Positions 1 through 5,069 of a DNA stretch of 5,069 nt are shown piece by piece; position 1 is the first letter of the stretch, and each line of letters opens with the position of its first letter. The position numbers were made by a program, and so were the translations under genes. Source of the stretch: an uncultured Lachnospiraceae bacterium (lineage in GTDB: Bacteria; Bacillota; Clostridia; Lachnospirales; Lachnospiraceae); the NCBI GenBank assembly GCA_910588885.1, contig CAJUSQ010000164.1, positions 1 through 5,069 on the forward strand, read 5' to 3'. The notes under the pieces were generated by a model. The model saw only the letters and a list, made by a program, of their open reading frames with translations. It was not told the origin of the DNA and ran no database searches.

Positions 1-1517
1 CCGGTCAGCCGGTTCAGGATAGAGGGGATATTCGTCATGAGCACCGGTACATCCCGGTCGATTTTTATCACGTCAATGGGCATTTCCCGGATGTGGTTCA
101 GGGAGGAATAGCCCGTTCCGAAATCATCCAGCGCCACCCGTACCCCCAGCTCCTTAATCGCCGACAGGATCAGCTTCATTTGGCTCATGTCATTGACCGC
201 CAGGCTTTCCGTAACCTCCAGCGTCAGGTTGGAGGGGGAAATTTGAGTCTGTTCCAGCACCCCTTTCACCTTTTCCACAATATTTTTCTGGAGAAGCTGG
301 ACAACGGAAAGATTTACGTTCACCTTATATTCCGGATGTCCGGAATCATTCCACTTCTTGCATTCCTGACAGGCCCTCTGCAGCACATAATCCCCGATGG
401 GATTAATCAGCCCCAGATATTCCGCCAGGGGAATGAAATCCGCCGGAGAAATAAATCCCAGGTTCTGAGAATTCCAGCGGATCAAAGCCTCCGCCCCCAC
501 ACAAACATTTTCCTGCCGCCCCAATTCGAAAATAGGCTGGTAATACACCTCAAATTCATCACAGGCGTTCTGTGTGGCAATCCGCATATTTTTCTCCAGA
601 TCCAGCCGCCGGAAAGCCAGCTCCCCGTCTTCCCCATCATAATATTCAAACCGGTTCTTGCCCTTTCTCTTCGCCCCATACAGGGCCAAATCCACCTTCT
701 GGATCAGCTCCTGGACATTCTCCCCGTCTGTGGGAAAACGGACGATTCCCATGCTCATGGTACAATAGTAATTTCCGTCCTTTAAAGACCAGGGTTTTAC
801 AAAAACGTTTTCAATATCCTCTAAAATCCGATCCAGCATATTAATATGGCTCTGGGTAACGATGATGATGAATTCGTCCCCGCCCATTCGGTAACAGCTG
901 CTTTCAATGCCCTCAATCCGCTGAAGGCTGTGAGAAATCGCTTTTAACAGCACATCCCCGTACCGATGGCCCAAGCCCTCGTTGATATGCTTAAAATCAT
1001 CCAGATCAATGTACAAAAGGGCCCCTTCTCCCTCCTGTTCCTTGGTCTGGCGGATATACTCCGCCAAGTCCTGTTCGCAGCGCATCCGGTTGTACAGCCC
1101 TGTCAGGAAATCATTGTTGGCCTGCATCTCGATTTTCCGCTGATACCGCTTGGTTTCGCTGATGTCATAAACCGTATAAAGGGAAACCGTCTTCCCCTTA
1201 AGCCAGGGGATCTTGGTGGTATGGATGTCGAACCACCGATCCCCGTCTTCCAGATAATATTCCCCGCCGGCTTTGGCCACCCACTGAACCTCCGGCTTCT
1301 GAAACACCTCCTCCAACGTCCCTTCCTTAATATTGTGCCAGAACATCTTTCGAAACTGGTCATTCGTAAAAATCACATTGTTCTCTACAAAATCAATCAC
1401 ACAGATCCCGCAACGCACATTTTCCAGGATTCCGTCCAGAATCCAGGCAAATCCCTTTACATTCTCTGTTTCTTCCATTGCATGACGGGTCTGCAAAGCA
1501 ATTTTCTCCTCATTCAT
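1..1517 (-). CDS. PAS-GGDEF-EAL cyclic-di-GMP signalling protein (C-terminus cut by window edge)
   Basis: Predicted cytoplasmic enzyme that makes and/or degrades the second messenger cyclic di-GMP. The frame is open for 505 codons from ATG 1517 to the left edge. Residues about 22-125 look like a PAS sensor domain, ending in YDISETKRY. The GGDEF domain (about 132-295) has DFLTGLYNR at 136-144, metal ligand D171 in YIDLDDFK, N179/H184/D188, and an exact GGDEF at 212-216. The inhibitory I-site RxxD that would sit at 203-206 is GIES, so product feedback is probably absent. The EAL domain starts near 310, with EAL at 343-345, N402, E434 in EVTES, DDFGTGYSS at 464-472 and K485 in IKID. The final EGVE-like and QG motifs lie beyond the edge. 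Both domains thus look catalytically competent as far as visible. There are no transmembrane segments in the visible part. The gene starts 7 bases after the methyltransferase stop, suggesting coupled translation. Confident on domains; net activity is unknown. Confidence 0.95.
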   Translation of the reverse strand, partial: MNEEKIALQTRHAMEETENVKGFAWILDGILENVRCGICVIDFVENNVIFTNDQFRKMFWHNIKEGTLEEVFQKPEVQWVAKAGGEYYLEDGDRWFDIHTTKIPWLKGKTVSLYTVYDISETKRYQRKIEMQANNDFLTGLYNRMRCEQDLAEYIRQTKEQEGEGALLYIDLDDFKHINEGLGHRYGDVLLKAISHSLQRIEGIESSCYRMGGDEFIIIVTQSHINMLDRILEDIENVFVKPWSLKDGNYYCTMSMGIVRFPTDGENVQELIQKVDLALYGAKRKGKNRFEYYDGEDGELAFRRLDLEKNMRIATQNACDEFEVYYQPIFELGRQENVCVGAEALIRWNSQNLGFISPADFIPLAEYLGLINPIGDYVLQRACQECKKWNDSGHPEYKVNVNLSVVQLLQKNIVEKVKGVLEQTQISPSNLTLEVTESLAVNDMSQMKLILSAIKELGVRVALDDFGTGYSSLNHIREMPIDVIKIDRDVPVLMTNIPSILNRLT

Positions 1518-1533
1518 TGCTTTCTCAACCTCT
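1518..1533 (-). promoter_or_regulatory. Ribosome binding site of the GGDEF-EAL gene, overlapping the methyltransferase stop
   Basis: AGAGGT lies inside the last codons of the methyltransferase gene and 10 bases before ATG 1517; the TGA stop at 1525-1527 lies between them. This layout usually means that ribosomes finishing the upstream gene help start the downstream one. An out-of-frame ATG at 1513 is rejected because only the 1517 frame continues into the PAS domain. Confidence 0.55.
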
Positions 1534-3048
1534 TTTCTTCATAATAAACAATGAAAAATTATCTTTCTGATCCATCGGATATTCCTGCATCAGCTTAAAA
1601 TTCCCCTGCAGCCGGATTTGCTTTCGGATATATCCTTTCTCGTTGGAGTACAGGATTAGAATGCCGCCCGGCTTCAGCAGGCATTCCGCCTGCACAAAAA
1701 ATTTCTGATAAAAAATTTCCTGTTCCTCTTTTGTCTTCTTTCCCCGCACCGGCATGTTTGTGAAAATTTCGTCAAAGAGATATTCATGGGCAAAGGCAAA
1801 AAAATCCCGGTTCACATAATAGATCTCCCTGCCGGAACGCTCCGTGTTTTCCCGGGCTTTGCGGATGGCTTCCCCGAAAATATCAATCCCGTACATCGTA
1901 CCGGCTTTCACCAGCTTGTCCCGTTCCAAAAGCATGGTACCCACGCCGCAGAAGGGATCCAAAACCTGTGCCCCTTCTTTCAGATAAGGCTTCGCCAGCC
2001 AGGCAAAAAGCGCCGCTGCCGAAGGTTTCACGGAAACCGGCAGGCTGTGCTTCCGGTAAGAAAACCTGGGATCCTTTAGGGTATGCAGCTTCACCAGGGG
2101 CAGAAGGGTTCCCTCGGCCCGCTCCAGCAGCAAAAGTTCAATCTCATAATCCGAAGGGGCATTCCGAAGCCTCCCACCGCTTTCCTGCTCCAACGTAAAC
2201 GAACATTTTTTCACAAATGTCCCTCGTTTTTCCGGCATCATCCGTCCCGAAAGGGTAATCCGGAACCGGAACTCCCTGCCTCCGCCGTGGGCCTTCTGCA
2301 GCAGCTCCCACAAATCCGAGCCTGCCAGGCCCAATGCCGCCTGCTCTGGCTCCGCTTCCAGGGAAACCACGTCCAGCCCAAACAAGAGGTCCTGAAACGT
2401 CCGGATTTTCAGCAGCTCCTTCAACTGCGCTCCCGGCGCCTTCACCCCCAGGGAATTCAAAAAAACCCTGGATTCGTGAACCTGCTTCGCAGTTATTTCC
2501 CGATAATTCCGGTTTGTGGTCAAAATCACATCATACCGTTCCCCATATCCGGTAAATTCGTGATGCTCCCGGTTCTGATACAGGGAAAGCAACTCTCTTA
2601 GCAGCGTCATTTCCTCCCGGTAGTGCTTCTGGTTTTCCGGCGGTACTTCCTGCTTTAACAGCTTCCCAAAGTGTTGTTTCAAAGGTTCCAGGCAAAAAGT
2701 CATATCCAGATTTAACATTGCCTTCAAATAGGCGCTGCGGGCGAACAGGGTACCCTCCCGCTCATAAGCCCGATACAAAGCGCCGCTTAGCAGCTCTTCC
2801 TGCAGTTCCCCGGCCAGAAGCGCTCCATGCTTCCGCACCTTCGGGTCCTCCTGGCGGAAAAGTTCTTCGAACAATTGTTCTTCCTCCTCCGGCCCCTTTT
2901 CCAGGAGCAGCTGCCGGAACGCTTCCAGCTCTTTCCCCTCTTTGACCCGTTTCCGCAACGCTGCCAAATTCTCCCTCAGATTCTCCTTATCCAAGATCTT
3001 CCCGTAAAGCTGTTTCAGGCTTTTGCCTGTTTCACACTGCCCTTCCAT
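1525..3048 (-). CDS. HEAT-like / TRM11-RlmL-type SAM-dependent methyltransferase (UPF0020 family)
   Basis: Predicted soluble nucleic-acid methyltransferase, probably acting on tRNA or rRNA; the target base cannot be read from sequence. Residues about 20-160 are almost all helical, charged and Glu-rich, with HEAT-like turns (EDPKVRKHGALLAGELQEEL at 67-86). Residues about 170-335 look like the strand-rich, THUMP-like region that precedes the catalytic domain in Trm14/RlmL-type enzymes (DVILTTNRNYREIT, then ELLKIRTFQDLLFGLD). The Rossmann-fold domain (about 340-505) carries SAM motif I DPFCGVG at 364-370, acidic D389 in YGIDIF, D415 in NRDFF, and motif IV TNMPVRG at 430-436 where N2-guanine methylases have (D/N)PPYG or DLPFG. 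The start is ATG 3048, preceded by AAGGAA with 8 bases of spacing and a GGGGA nearer still. It sits 26 bases after the amidase gene and 7 bases before the GGDEF-EAL gene. The family assignment is good; the THUMP-like and HEAT labels are by eye. Confidence 0.9.
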   Translation of the reverse strand: MEGQCETGKSLKQLYGKILDKENLRENLAALRKRVKEGKELEAFRQLLLEKGPEEEEQLFEELFRQEDPKVRKHGALLAGELQEELLSGALYRAYEREGTLFARSAYLKAMLNLDMTFCLEPLKQHFGKLLKQEVPPENQKHYREEMTLLRELLSLYQNREHHEFTGYGERYDVILTTNRNYREITAKQVHESRVFLNSLGVKAPGAQLKELLKIRTFQDLLFGLDVVSLEAEPEQAALGLAGSDLWELLQKAHGGGREFRFRITLSGRMMPEKRGTFVKKCSFTLEQESGGRLRNAPSDYEIELLLLERAEGTLLPLVKLHTLKDPRFSYRKHSLPVSVKPSAAALFAWLAKPYLKEGAQVLDPFCGVGTMLLERDKLVKAGTMYGIDIFGEAIRKARENTERSGREIYYVNRDFFAFAHEYLFDEIFTNMPVRGKKTKEEQEIFYQKFFVQAECLLKPGGILILYSNEKGYIRKQIRLQGNFKLMQEYPMDQKDNFSLFIMKKRG

Positions 3049-3062
3049 GCTTCCCCTTCCTT
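3049..3062 (-). promoter_or_regulatory. Ribosome binding site of the methyltransferase gene
   Basis: The minus strand shows AAGGAA 8 bases before ATG 3048, followed by GGGGA, a purine-rich double Shine-Dalgarno within the 26-base gap after the amidase stop. It clearly supports ATG 3048 as the start and suggests stronger translation than the amidase upstream. Confidence 0.65.
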
Positions 3063-3074
3063 TTCGGATATTTT

Positions 3075-3803
3075 CTATTCCTCAGTTTCCACACCATATT
3101 TTTCGATATAATTTTCCACATCCAATAAAAACTGATCCCAGGCTTCCTTATGCTCCACATAATACAGGGGGCAGGGTTTCCCCTTTACGTCGTAGTGGCG
3201 AATCACATTTCCAACCGCCAAATCGAATTTTCCGCAAAGCCAGGCGGTCAAATGCACCAGGGCATCATAGCTTTCCTTCGTAAATTTCCCGGTATCGTCG
3301 GGATGGCAGACCTCAATCGAAAGCGTATCCTCGTTCCGCTCGTTGGACGCATAGGCAATCTCACTGCTGGGAATACACTGAATAATTTCCCCTTGGATTC
3401 CCACCACAAAATGGCTGCTGACGCTTGTGGCCTTGGAGTCCTTCAGCCCCTCAAAATAATCCCGGTTCTGCTGTGCGGAAGTTCCCGGATTGGCCGTATA
3501 GTGGATTACAATCCCGTTGATCTTGGCAAGGGCTGTCTGCGGCCGGGAATAGGGATTGGGAGTCAGAAGCTGTACCATGAATTCCGGCGCCTCCTCTACC
3601 CGTTTCGTGGAAATCTCCGCAAATACCTGTTCCGTCTTTCCGCCCTTTTTCTCTTTCGCAATCTGAACTCCCAGCACGATGCCAAACACCAGTGCGATCA
3701 CTGCAATTCCTATGTAACTGAAGATCCGTATTCTTCTTTCTCTTCTCCGCTTCAAAGCCCTGTTCTGAAGGGCTTTGCGCCGACGTAACTCTTCTATATC
3801 CAT
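3075..3803 (-). CDS. Membrane-anchored N-acetylmuramoyl-L-alanine amidase (amidase_2 family)
   Basis: Predicted zinc amidase that cuts the bond between N-acetylmuramic acid and L-alanine in peptidoglycan. The 242-residue product has a very basic cytoplasmic tail (RRRK...KRRRERRIR, 7-26), one transmembrane helix at about 29-49, a linker to about 75, and a catalytic domain from about 90 to 232 placed outside the cell by the positive-inside rule. By comparison with T7 lysozyme, the zinc ligands are H101 (IHYT), H203 (RHYDV) and C211 (KPCP), with catalytic-site K209; E164 sits in the usual SIEVC motif. All key residues are present, so the enzyme should be active. No cell-wall-binding repeats follow, unlike many autolysins, so the membrane anchor localises it. 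ATG 3803 is the first ATG, GTG or TTG after the previous gene's stop, though its best Shine-Dalgarno (AAGGA, 14 bases away) is unusually distant. The neighbouring secreted DUF1002 gene suggests a shared envelope role. Confidence 0.93.
   Translation of the reverse strand: MDIEELRRRKALQNRALKRRRERRIRIFSYIGIAVIALVFGIVLGVQIAKEKKGGKTEQVFAEISTKRVEEAPEFMVQLLTPNPYSRPQTALAKINGIVIHYTANPGTSAQQNRDYFEGLKDSKATSVSSHFVVGIQGEIIQCIPSSEIAYASNERNEDTLSIEVCHPDDTGKFTKESYDALVHLTAWLCGKFDLAVGNVIRHYDVKGKPCPLYYVEHKEAWDQFLLDVENYIEKYGVETEE
3753..3777 (-). other. Perfect 9-bp hairpin just inside the amidase coding region
   Basis: On the message, CAAAGCCCT, a 7-base loop TCAGAAC and AGGGCTTTG form a perfect 9-bp stem at nucleotides 27-51 of the amidase gene, across the codons for R9-KALQN-RAL17. 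It sits just beyond the region covered by an initiating ribosome. The repeat partly reflects repeated K-A-L / R-A-L-K residues, but the exact base pairing is not forced by the amino acids (GCC CTT versus GCT TTG). A role in translation or RNA processing is only inferred. Confidence 0.4.
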
Positions 3804-3815
3804 GCCGTATCCGAT

Positions 3816-3822
3816 CTTCCTT
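3816..3822 (-). promoter_or_regulatory. Distant ribosome binding site for the amidase gene
   Basis: AAGGAAG on the minus strand lies 12 bases before ATG 3803, with its AAGGA core 14 bases away. No closer strong site exists; a GGA is 7 bases from the ATG. The start is still preferred because none of the 18 codons between the DUF1002 stop and ATG 3803 is ATG, GTG or TTG, and the next ATG inside the gene would remove the membrane helix. The long spacing suggests modest translation. Confidence 0.45.
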
Positions 3823-3837
3823 CTTCTCTGCGTCCGC

Positions 3838-3851
3838 CCGGCTGCCGCCGG
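3838..3851 (-). other. GC-only hairpin in the DUF1002-amidase gap
   Basis: CCGGC, a 4-base loop, then GCCGG form a compact 5-bp stem, extendable by a G-T pair, just after the DUF1002 stop codon in the 54-base gap. There is no U-run after it on the minus strand, so it is not a normal rho-independent terminator. It might stabilise the upstream message 3' end or be incidental. Confidence 0.3.
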
Positions 3852-3857
3852 ATGCTC

Positions 3858-4832
3858 TTACCCGAACAATCCTTTGATATAATCAATGATCGACTGAAAA
3901 AAGTCTGCCACTTTGTCAAAAAAGCCGCTGGATTTTCCGATTTCCGTAATCCGGTCGTACAAGTCCTTCGCCTGGTTTACCAAAGCGTCCACATCCAGAT
4001 CAAGGCTGCCGATTTTTTCCAGCAAATCCACAATCTGCTGCTTTTCTTCCTCGGACAGCGAAATTTCAAATTCTTTCTCCGCCTGCTCAATCGCCTCCTG
4101 AATGTCCCCTTCTGCGCTTAAGTCCAGCTCCACCACCTGCTGCTTCAAATAAGCGATGAATTCCTCCACCTGTTTGGAATCCCCCAGGGAATCTGCCAGA
4201 TCCCCGGTCAAAACCAGCTCATTTAATGCCGTATCTATGCTTTTCTCGGAAATTGCTTCCCCGGTCATAACGGAGTATGCTTTTAATACCCCTACCAATG
4301 CCCCGGTCCCGGAAATCGGGAAGGGCGCGGCCACTATAATGTCCGCGTCACTGATCCCGGCAGTAATCAACGCATTTTTATACATCCCGATTGTACAATA
4401 GGAAATGTTTTTCGTTGTAATATTAATGCCGTTGCCCTTCTCCCGCTTCACCACCAGCACAGAGGACAGGCTCTTCTGCCCCATTTTTTCCGCCGGAAGG
4501 TAATCCCCCAGATACTGGTATTCCTCGTCAATCGTGGTATAGATCATATCATAGTCCGAAAGCTCCTCCGGATTGATGTCCAGAAGCTGCAGCACCGTAT
4601 TCTTCTGCTCTTCGGACAAATTGGCTCCCAGGGACAGATATGGTTTGTCTTCCTTCGTAATCGGGGTTACCACCTCCCCGGTCTCCTGCACCGATCCCTT
4701 TGCCGGTTCTCCCAAAACCGTATCCTCCTGTGCCAGGGCGCCCAGGGAAGAAAACAGCAGAAAGAACGCTGCTGCCGCACCTGTAATCCGTTTTCCCATC
4801 CTGATTCTTTTCTGCTTCATGCGTGTTTCCAT
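3858..4832 (-). CDS. Secreted DUF1002 domain protein (YpuA-like)
   Basis: Exported protein of unknown biochemical function. The N-terminus is a classical signal peptide: basic KQKRIRMGKR, hydrophobic core at about 17-32, and likely signal peptidase I cleavage after ALA (32-34), before QED. There is no lipobox cysteine, so it should be released or held at the surface in another way. DUF1002 features follow from about 64: YLSLGANLSEEQ, IDEEYQYLGDYLP (101-113), SSVLVV, YKNALITAGISDADIIVAAP (151-170) and the PISGTGALVGVLKAY stretch (172-186). Residues about 195-295 are helical and acidic. The last 22 residues (303-324) form a strongly amphipathic, Phe/Ile-rich helix ending in KGLFG. The start is uncertain: AAAGGA lies only 1 base before ATG 4832 but 13 bases before the in-frame ATG 4820; both keep the signal peptide. 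The gene begins 36 bases after the hydrolase stop and ends 54 bases before the amidase start. Confidence 0.9.
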   Translation of the reverse strand: METRMKQKRIRMGKRITGAAAAFFLLFSSLGALAQEDTVLGEPAKGSVQETGEVVTPITKEDKPYLSLGANLSEEQKNTVLQLLDINPEELSDYDMIYTTIDEEYQYLGDYLPAEKMGQKSLSSVLVVKREKGNGINITTKNISYCTIGMYKNALITAGISDADIIVAAPFPISGTGALVGVLKAYSVMTGEAISEKSIDTALNELVLTGDLADSLGDSKQVEEFIAYLKQQVVELDLSAEGDIQEAIEQAEKEFEISLSEEEKQQIVDLLEKIGSLDLDVDALVNQAKDLYDRITEIGKSSGFFDKVADFFQSIIDYIKGLFG

Positions 4833-4833
4833 A

Positions 4834-4839
4834 TCCTTT
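4834..4839 (-). promoter_or_regulatory. Ribosome binding site whose spacing leaves the DUF1002 start ambiguous
   Basis: AAAGGA on the minus strand is the only good Shine-Dalgarno upstream of the DUF1002 gene. It is 1 base from ATG 4832, too close for normal initiation, and 13 bases from in-frame ATG 4820, rather far. The true start may be 4820, which gives a more typical signal peptide beginning MKQKRIRMGKR. The longer form is kept as the CDS start only by convention. Confidence 0.45.
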
Positions 4840-4847
4840 CCGAATGC

Positions 4848-4861
4848 TTTTATCTATAAAA
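4848..4861. repeat. Small AT-rich palindrome over the candidate -10 site
   Basis: TTTTAT, two centre bases CT, then ATAAAA form a perfect 6-bp inverted repeat that overlaps the candidate -10 box. It could be a half-site pair for a regulator, but its low GC content and short arms make chance quite possible. It is too weak in GC to be a terminator for the hydrolase gene. Confidence 0.25.
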
Positions 4862-4880
4862 ATTGCTATTATCCTTTCAA
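4853..4880 (-). promoter_or_regulatory. Candidate sigma-A-type promoter for the DUF1002-amidase-methyltransferase-GGDEF/EAL genes
   Basis: Read on the minus strand, TTGAAA (4875-4880, 5 of 6 to the -35 consensus) is followed after 16 bases by TATAGA (4853-4858, 4 of 6 to the -10 consensus) in an AT-rich stretch. Transcription would begin near 4846, giving a leader of about 14 bases to ATG 4832 or about 26 bases to ATG 4820. The -35 falls on the last Leu-Lys codons of the hydrolase gene. The short leader slightly favours the downstream ATG. Match quality is moderate and AT-rich intergenic DNA often gives such hits. Confidence 0.35.
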
Positions 4881-5069
4881 ATGCGCCTCAATCCATTGGA
4901 AAATATCCCGATACACCTGTTCCCGGTCTGTTTCATTCAGAATCTCATGACGGTCCTTGGGATACAGCTTCACGGACACATCATTCACAAAAGGCCGATA
5001 ACCCTCAAAGGCTTTCTTCACCAGACAGTATGGGGATAGTCCTCGGTTATCCTTTTCGTTAAGGCGGAG
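4869..5069 (-). CDS. Alpha/beta hydrolase, lysophospholipase / monoglyceride lipase type (C-terminal 66 residues only)
   Basis: This is the 3' end of a gene whose start lies beyond the right edge. The 66 readable residues match the C-terminal end of alpha/beta hydrolases of the lysophospholipase/serine aminopeptidase S33 (Hydrolase_4) type: a strand VKLYPKD, then RHEILNE carrying the presumed catalytic histidine (visible residue 41), then a helix EQVYRDIFQWIEAHLKG that ends the protein. The family's nucleophile Ser and catalytic Asp would be upstream and are not seen, so the substrate, whether a lipid ester or another ester, cannot be told. The gene ends with TAA directly followed by an in-frame TAG. 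It lies 36 bases upstream of the DUF1002 gene on the same strand and may share its transcript. Confidence is high that it codes and moderate to good for the family. Confidence 0.82.
   Translation of the reverse strand, partial: LRLNEKDNRGLSPYCLVKKAFEGYRPFVNDVSVKLYPKDRHEILNETDREQVYRDIFQWIEAHLKG

Noticed and set aside
93..785. Long plus-strand open frame of 230 codons, and another at 966-1544
   Set aside because: Both are antisense to the PAS-GGDEF-EAL gene, whose exact catalytic motifs prove the minus-strand frame. The plus-strand products resemble no known domain.
1103..1363. Minus-strand 86-codon frame, and a 65-codon one at 482-679
   Set aside because: These overlap the PAS-GGDEF-EAL gene in another frame and have no independent support.
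2448..2471. CCAGGG...CCCTGG inverted repeat around a run of seven A (T on the coding strand)
   Set aside because: The run lies within the loop, not after the stem, so it is not a terminator. It is inside an intact coding frame with no sign of a frameshift product.
2083..2601. Plus-strand frames opposite the methyltransferase gene (also at 1786-2079 and 2827-3111)
   Set aside because: They are mirror frames of a well-supported gene, with odd Pro/Gln/His-rich composition and no convincing ribosome sites or domains.
3150..3788. Plus-strand frame of 212 codons opposite the amidase gene
   Set aside because: The minus strand carries all amidase_2 zinc ligands and a membrane helix in one frame; the plus frame has no recognisable features.
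4846..4866. AT-rich dyad after the hydrolase gene as a transcription terminator
   Set aside because: The stem is nearly all A-T and not followed by a U-run on the transcribed strand, so it is unlikely to stop transcription.
1..5069. CRISPR arrays, tRNA or rRNA genes, insertion sequence ends, toxin-antitoxin or phage-defence genes
   Set aside because: No spaced direct repeats, transposase or RNA-gene features were seen; coding genes fill nearly the whole window and none resembles a known defence component.

Overview
The window reads as ordinary chromosomal DNA from a low-to-medium GC Firmicute, most likely a gut-type Clostridia (Lachnospiraceae-like). This is inferred from protein style and gene content: a DUF1002 secreted protein, a membrane-anchored amidase_2 enzyme, a TRM11/RlmL-like methyltransferase and a PAS-GGDEF-EAL protein, with purine-rich Shine-Dalgarno sites. 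No rRNA, tRNA, CRISPR array, insertion sequence or phage gene is visible. No marker fixes the genus.

All five genes lie on the minus strand and are read from right to left. In transcription order they are: (1) the last 66 codons of an alpha/beta hydrolase of the lysophospholipase/monoglyceride-lipase type, cut by the right edge; (2) a secreted DUF1002 protein of 324 aa; (3) a single-pass membrane N-acetylmuramoyl-L-alanine amidase (amidase_2 fold) of 242 aa; (4) a 507-aa protein with a helical HEAT-like N-terminus and a C-terminal TRM11/RlmL-like SAM methyltransferase; (5) a PAS-GGDEF-EAL cyclic-di-GMP enzyme, at least 505 aa, cut by the left edge. The gaps are 36, 54, 26 and 7 bases, and no clear rho-independent terminator separates any pair. 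Genes 2 to 5 therefore look like one transcription unit, possibly started from a candidate promoter overlapping the end of the hydrolase gene.

Functionally, the secreted DUF1002 protein and the membrane amidase form a plausible cell-envelope pair. The methyltransferase probably acts on RNA and the last gene makes and/or degrades cyclic di-GMP. Whether these functions are linked or merely share a message cannot be told from sequence. Points worth checking are the altered catalytic motif and helical front half of the methyltransferase, the amphipathic C-terminal helix of the DUF1002 protein, the lack of an allosteric I-site in a GGDEF-EAL protein whose visible catalytic motifs are intact, and a perfect 9-bp hairpin just inside the amidase gene. 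I found no strong evidence of a wholly new system.
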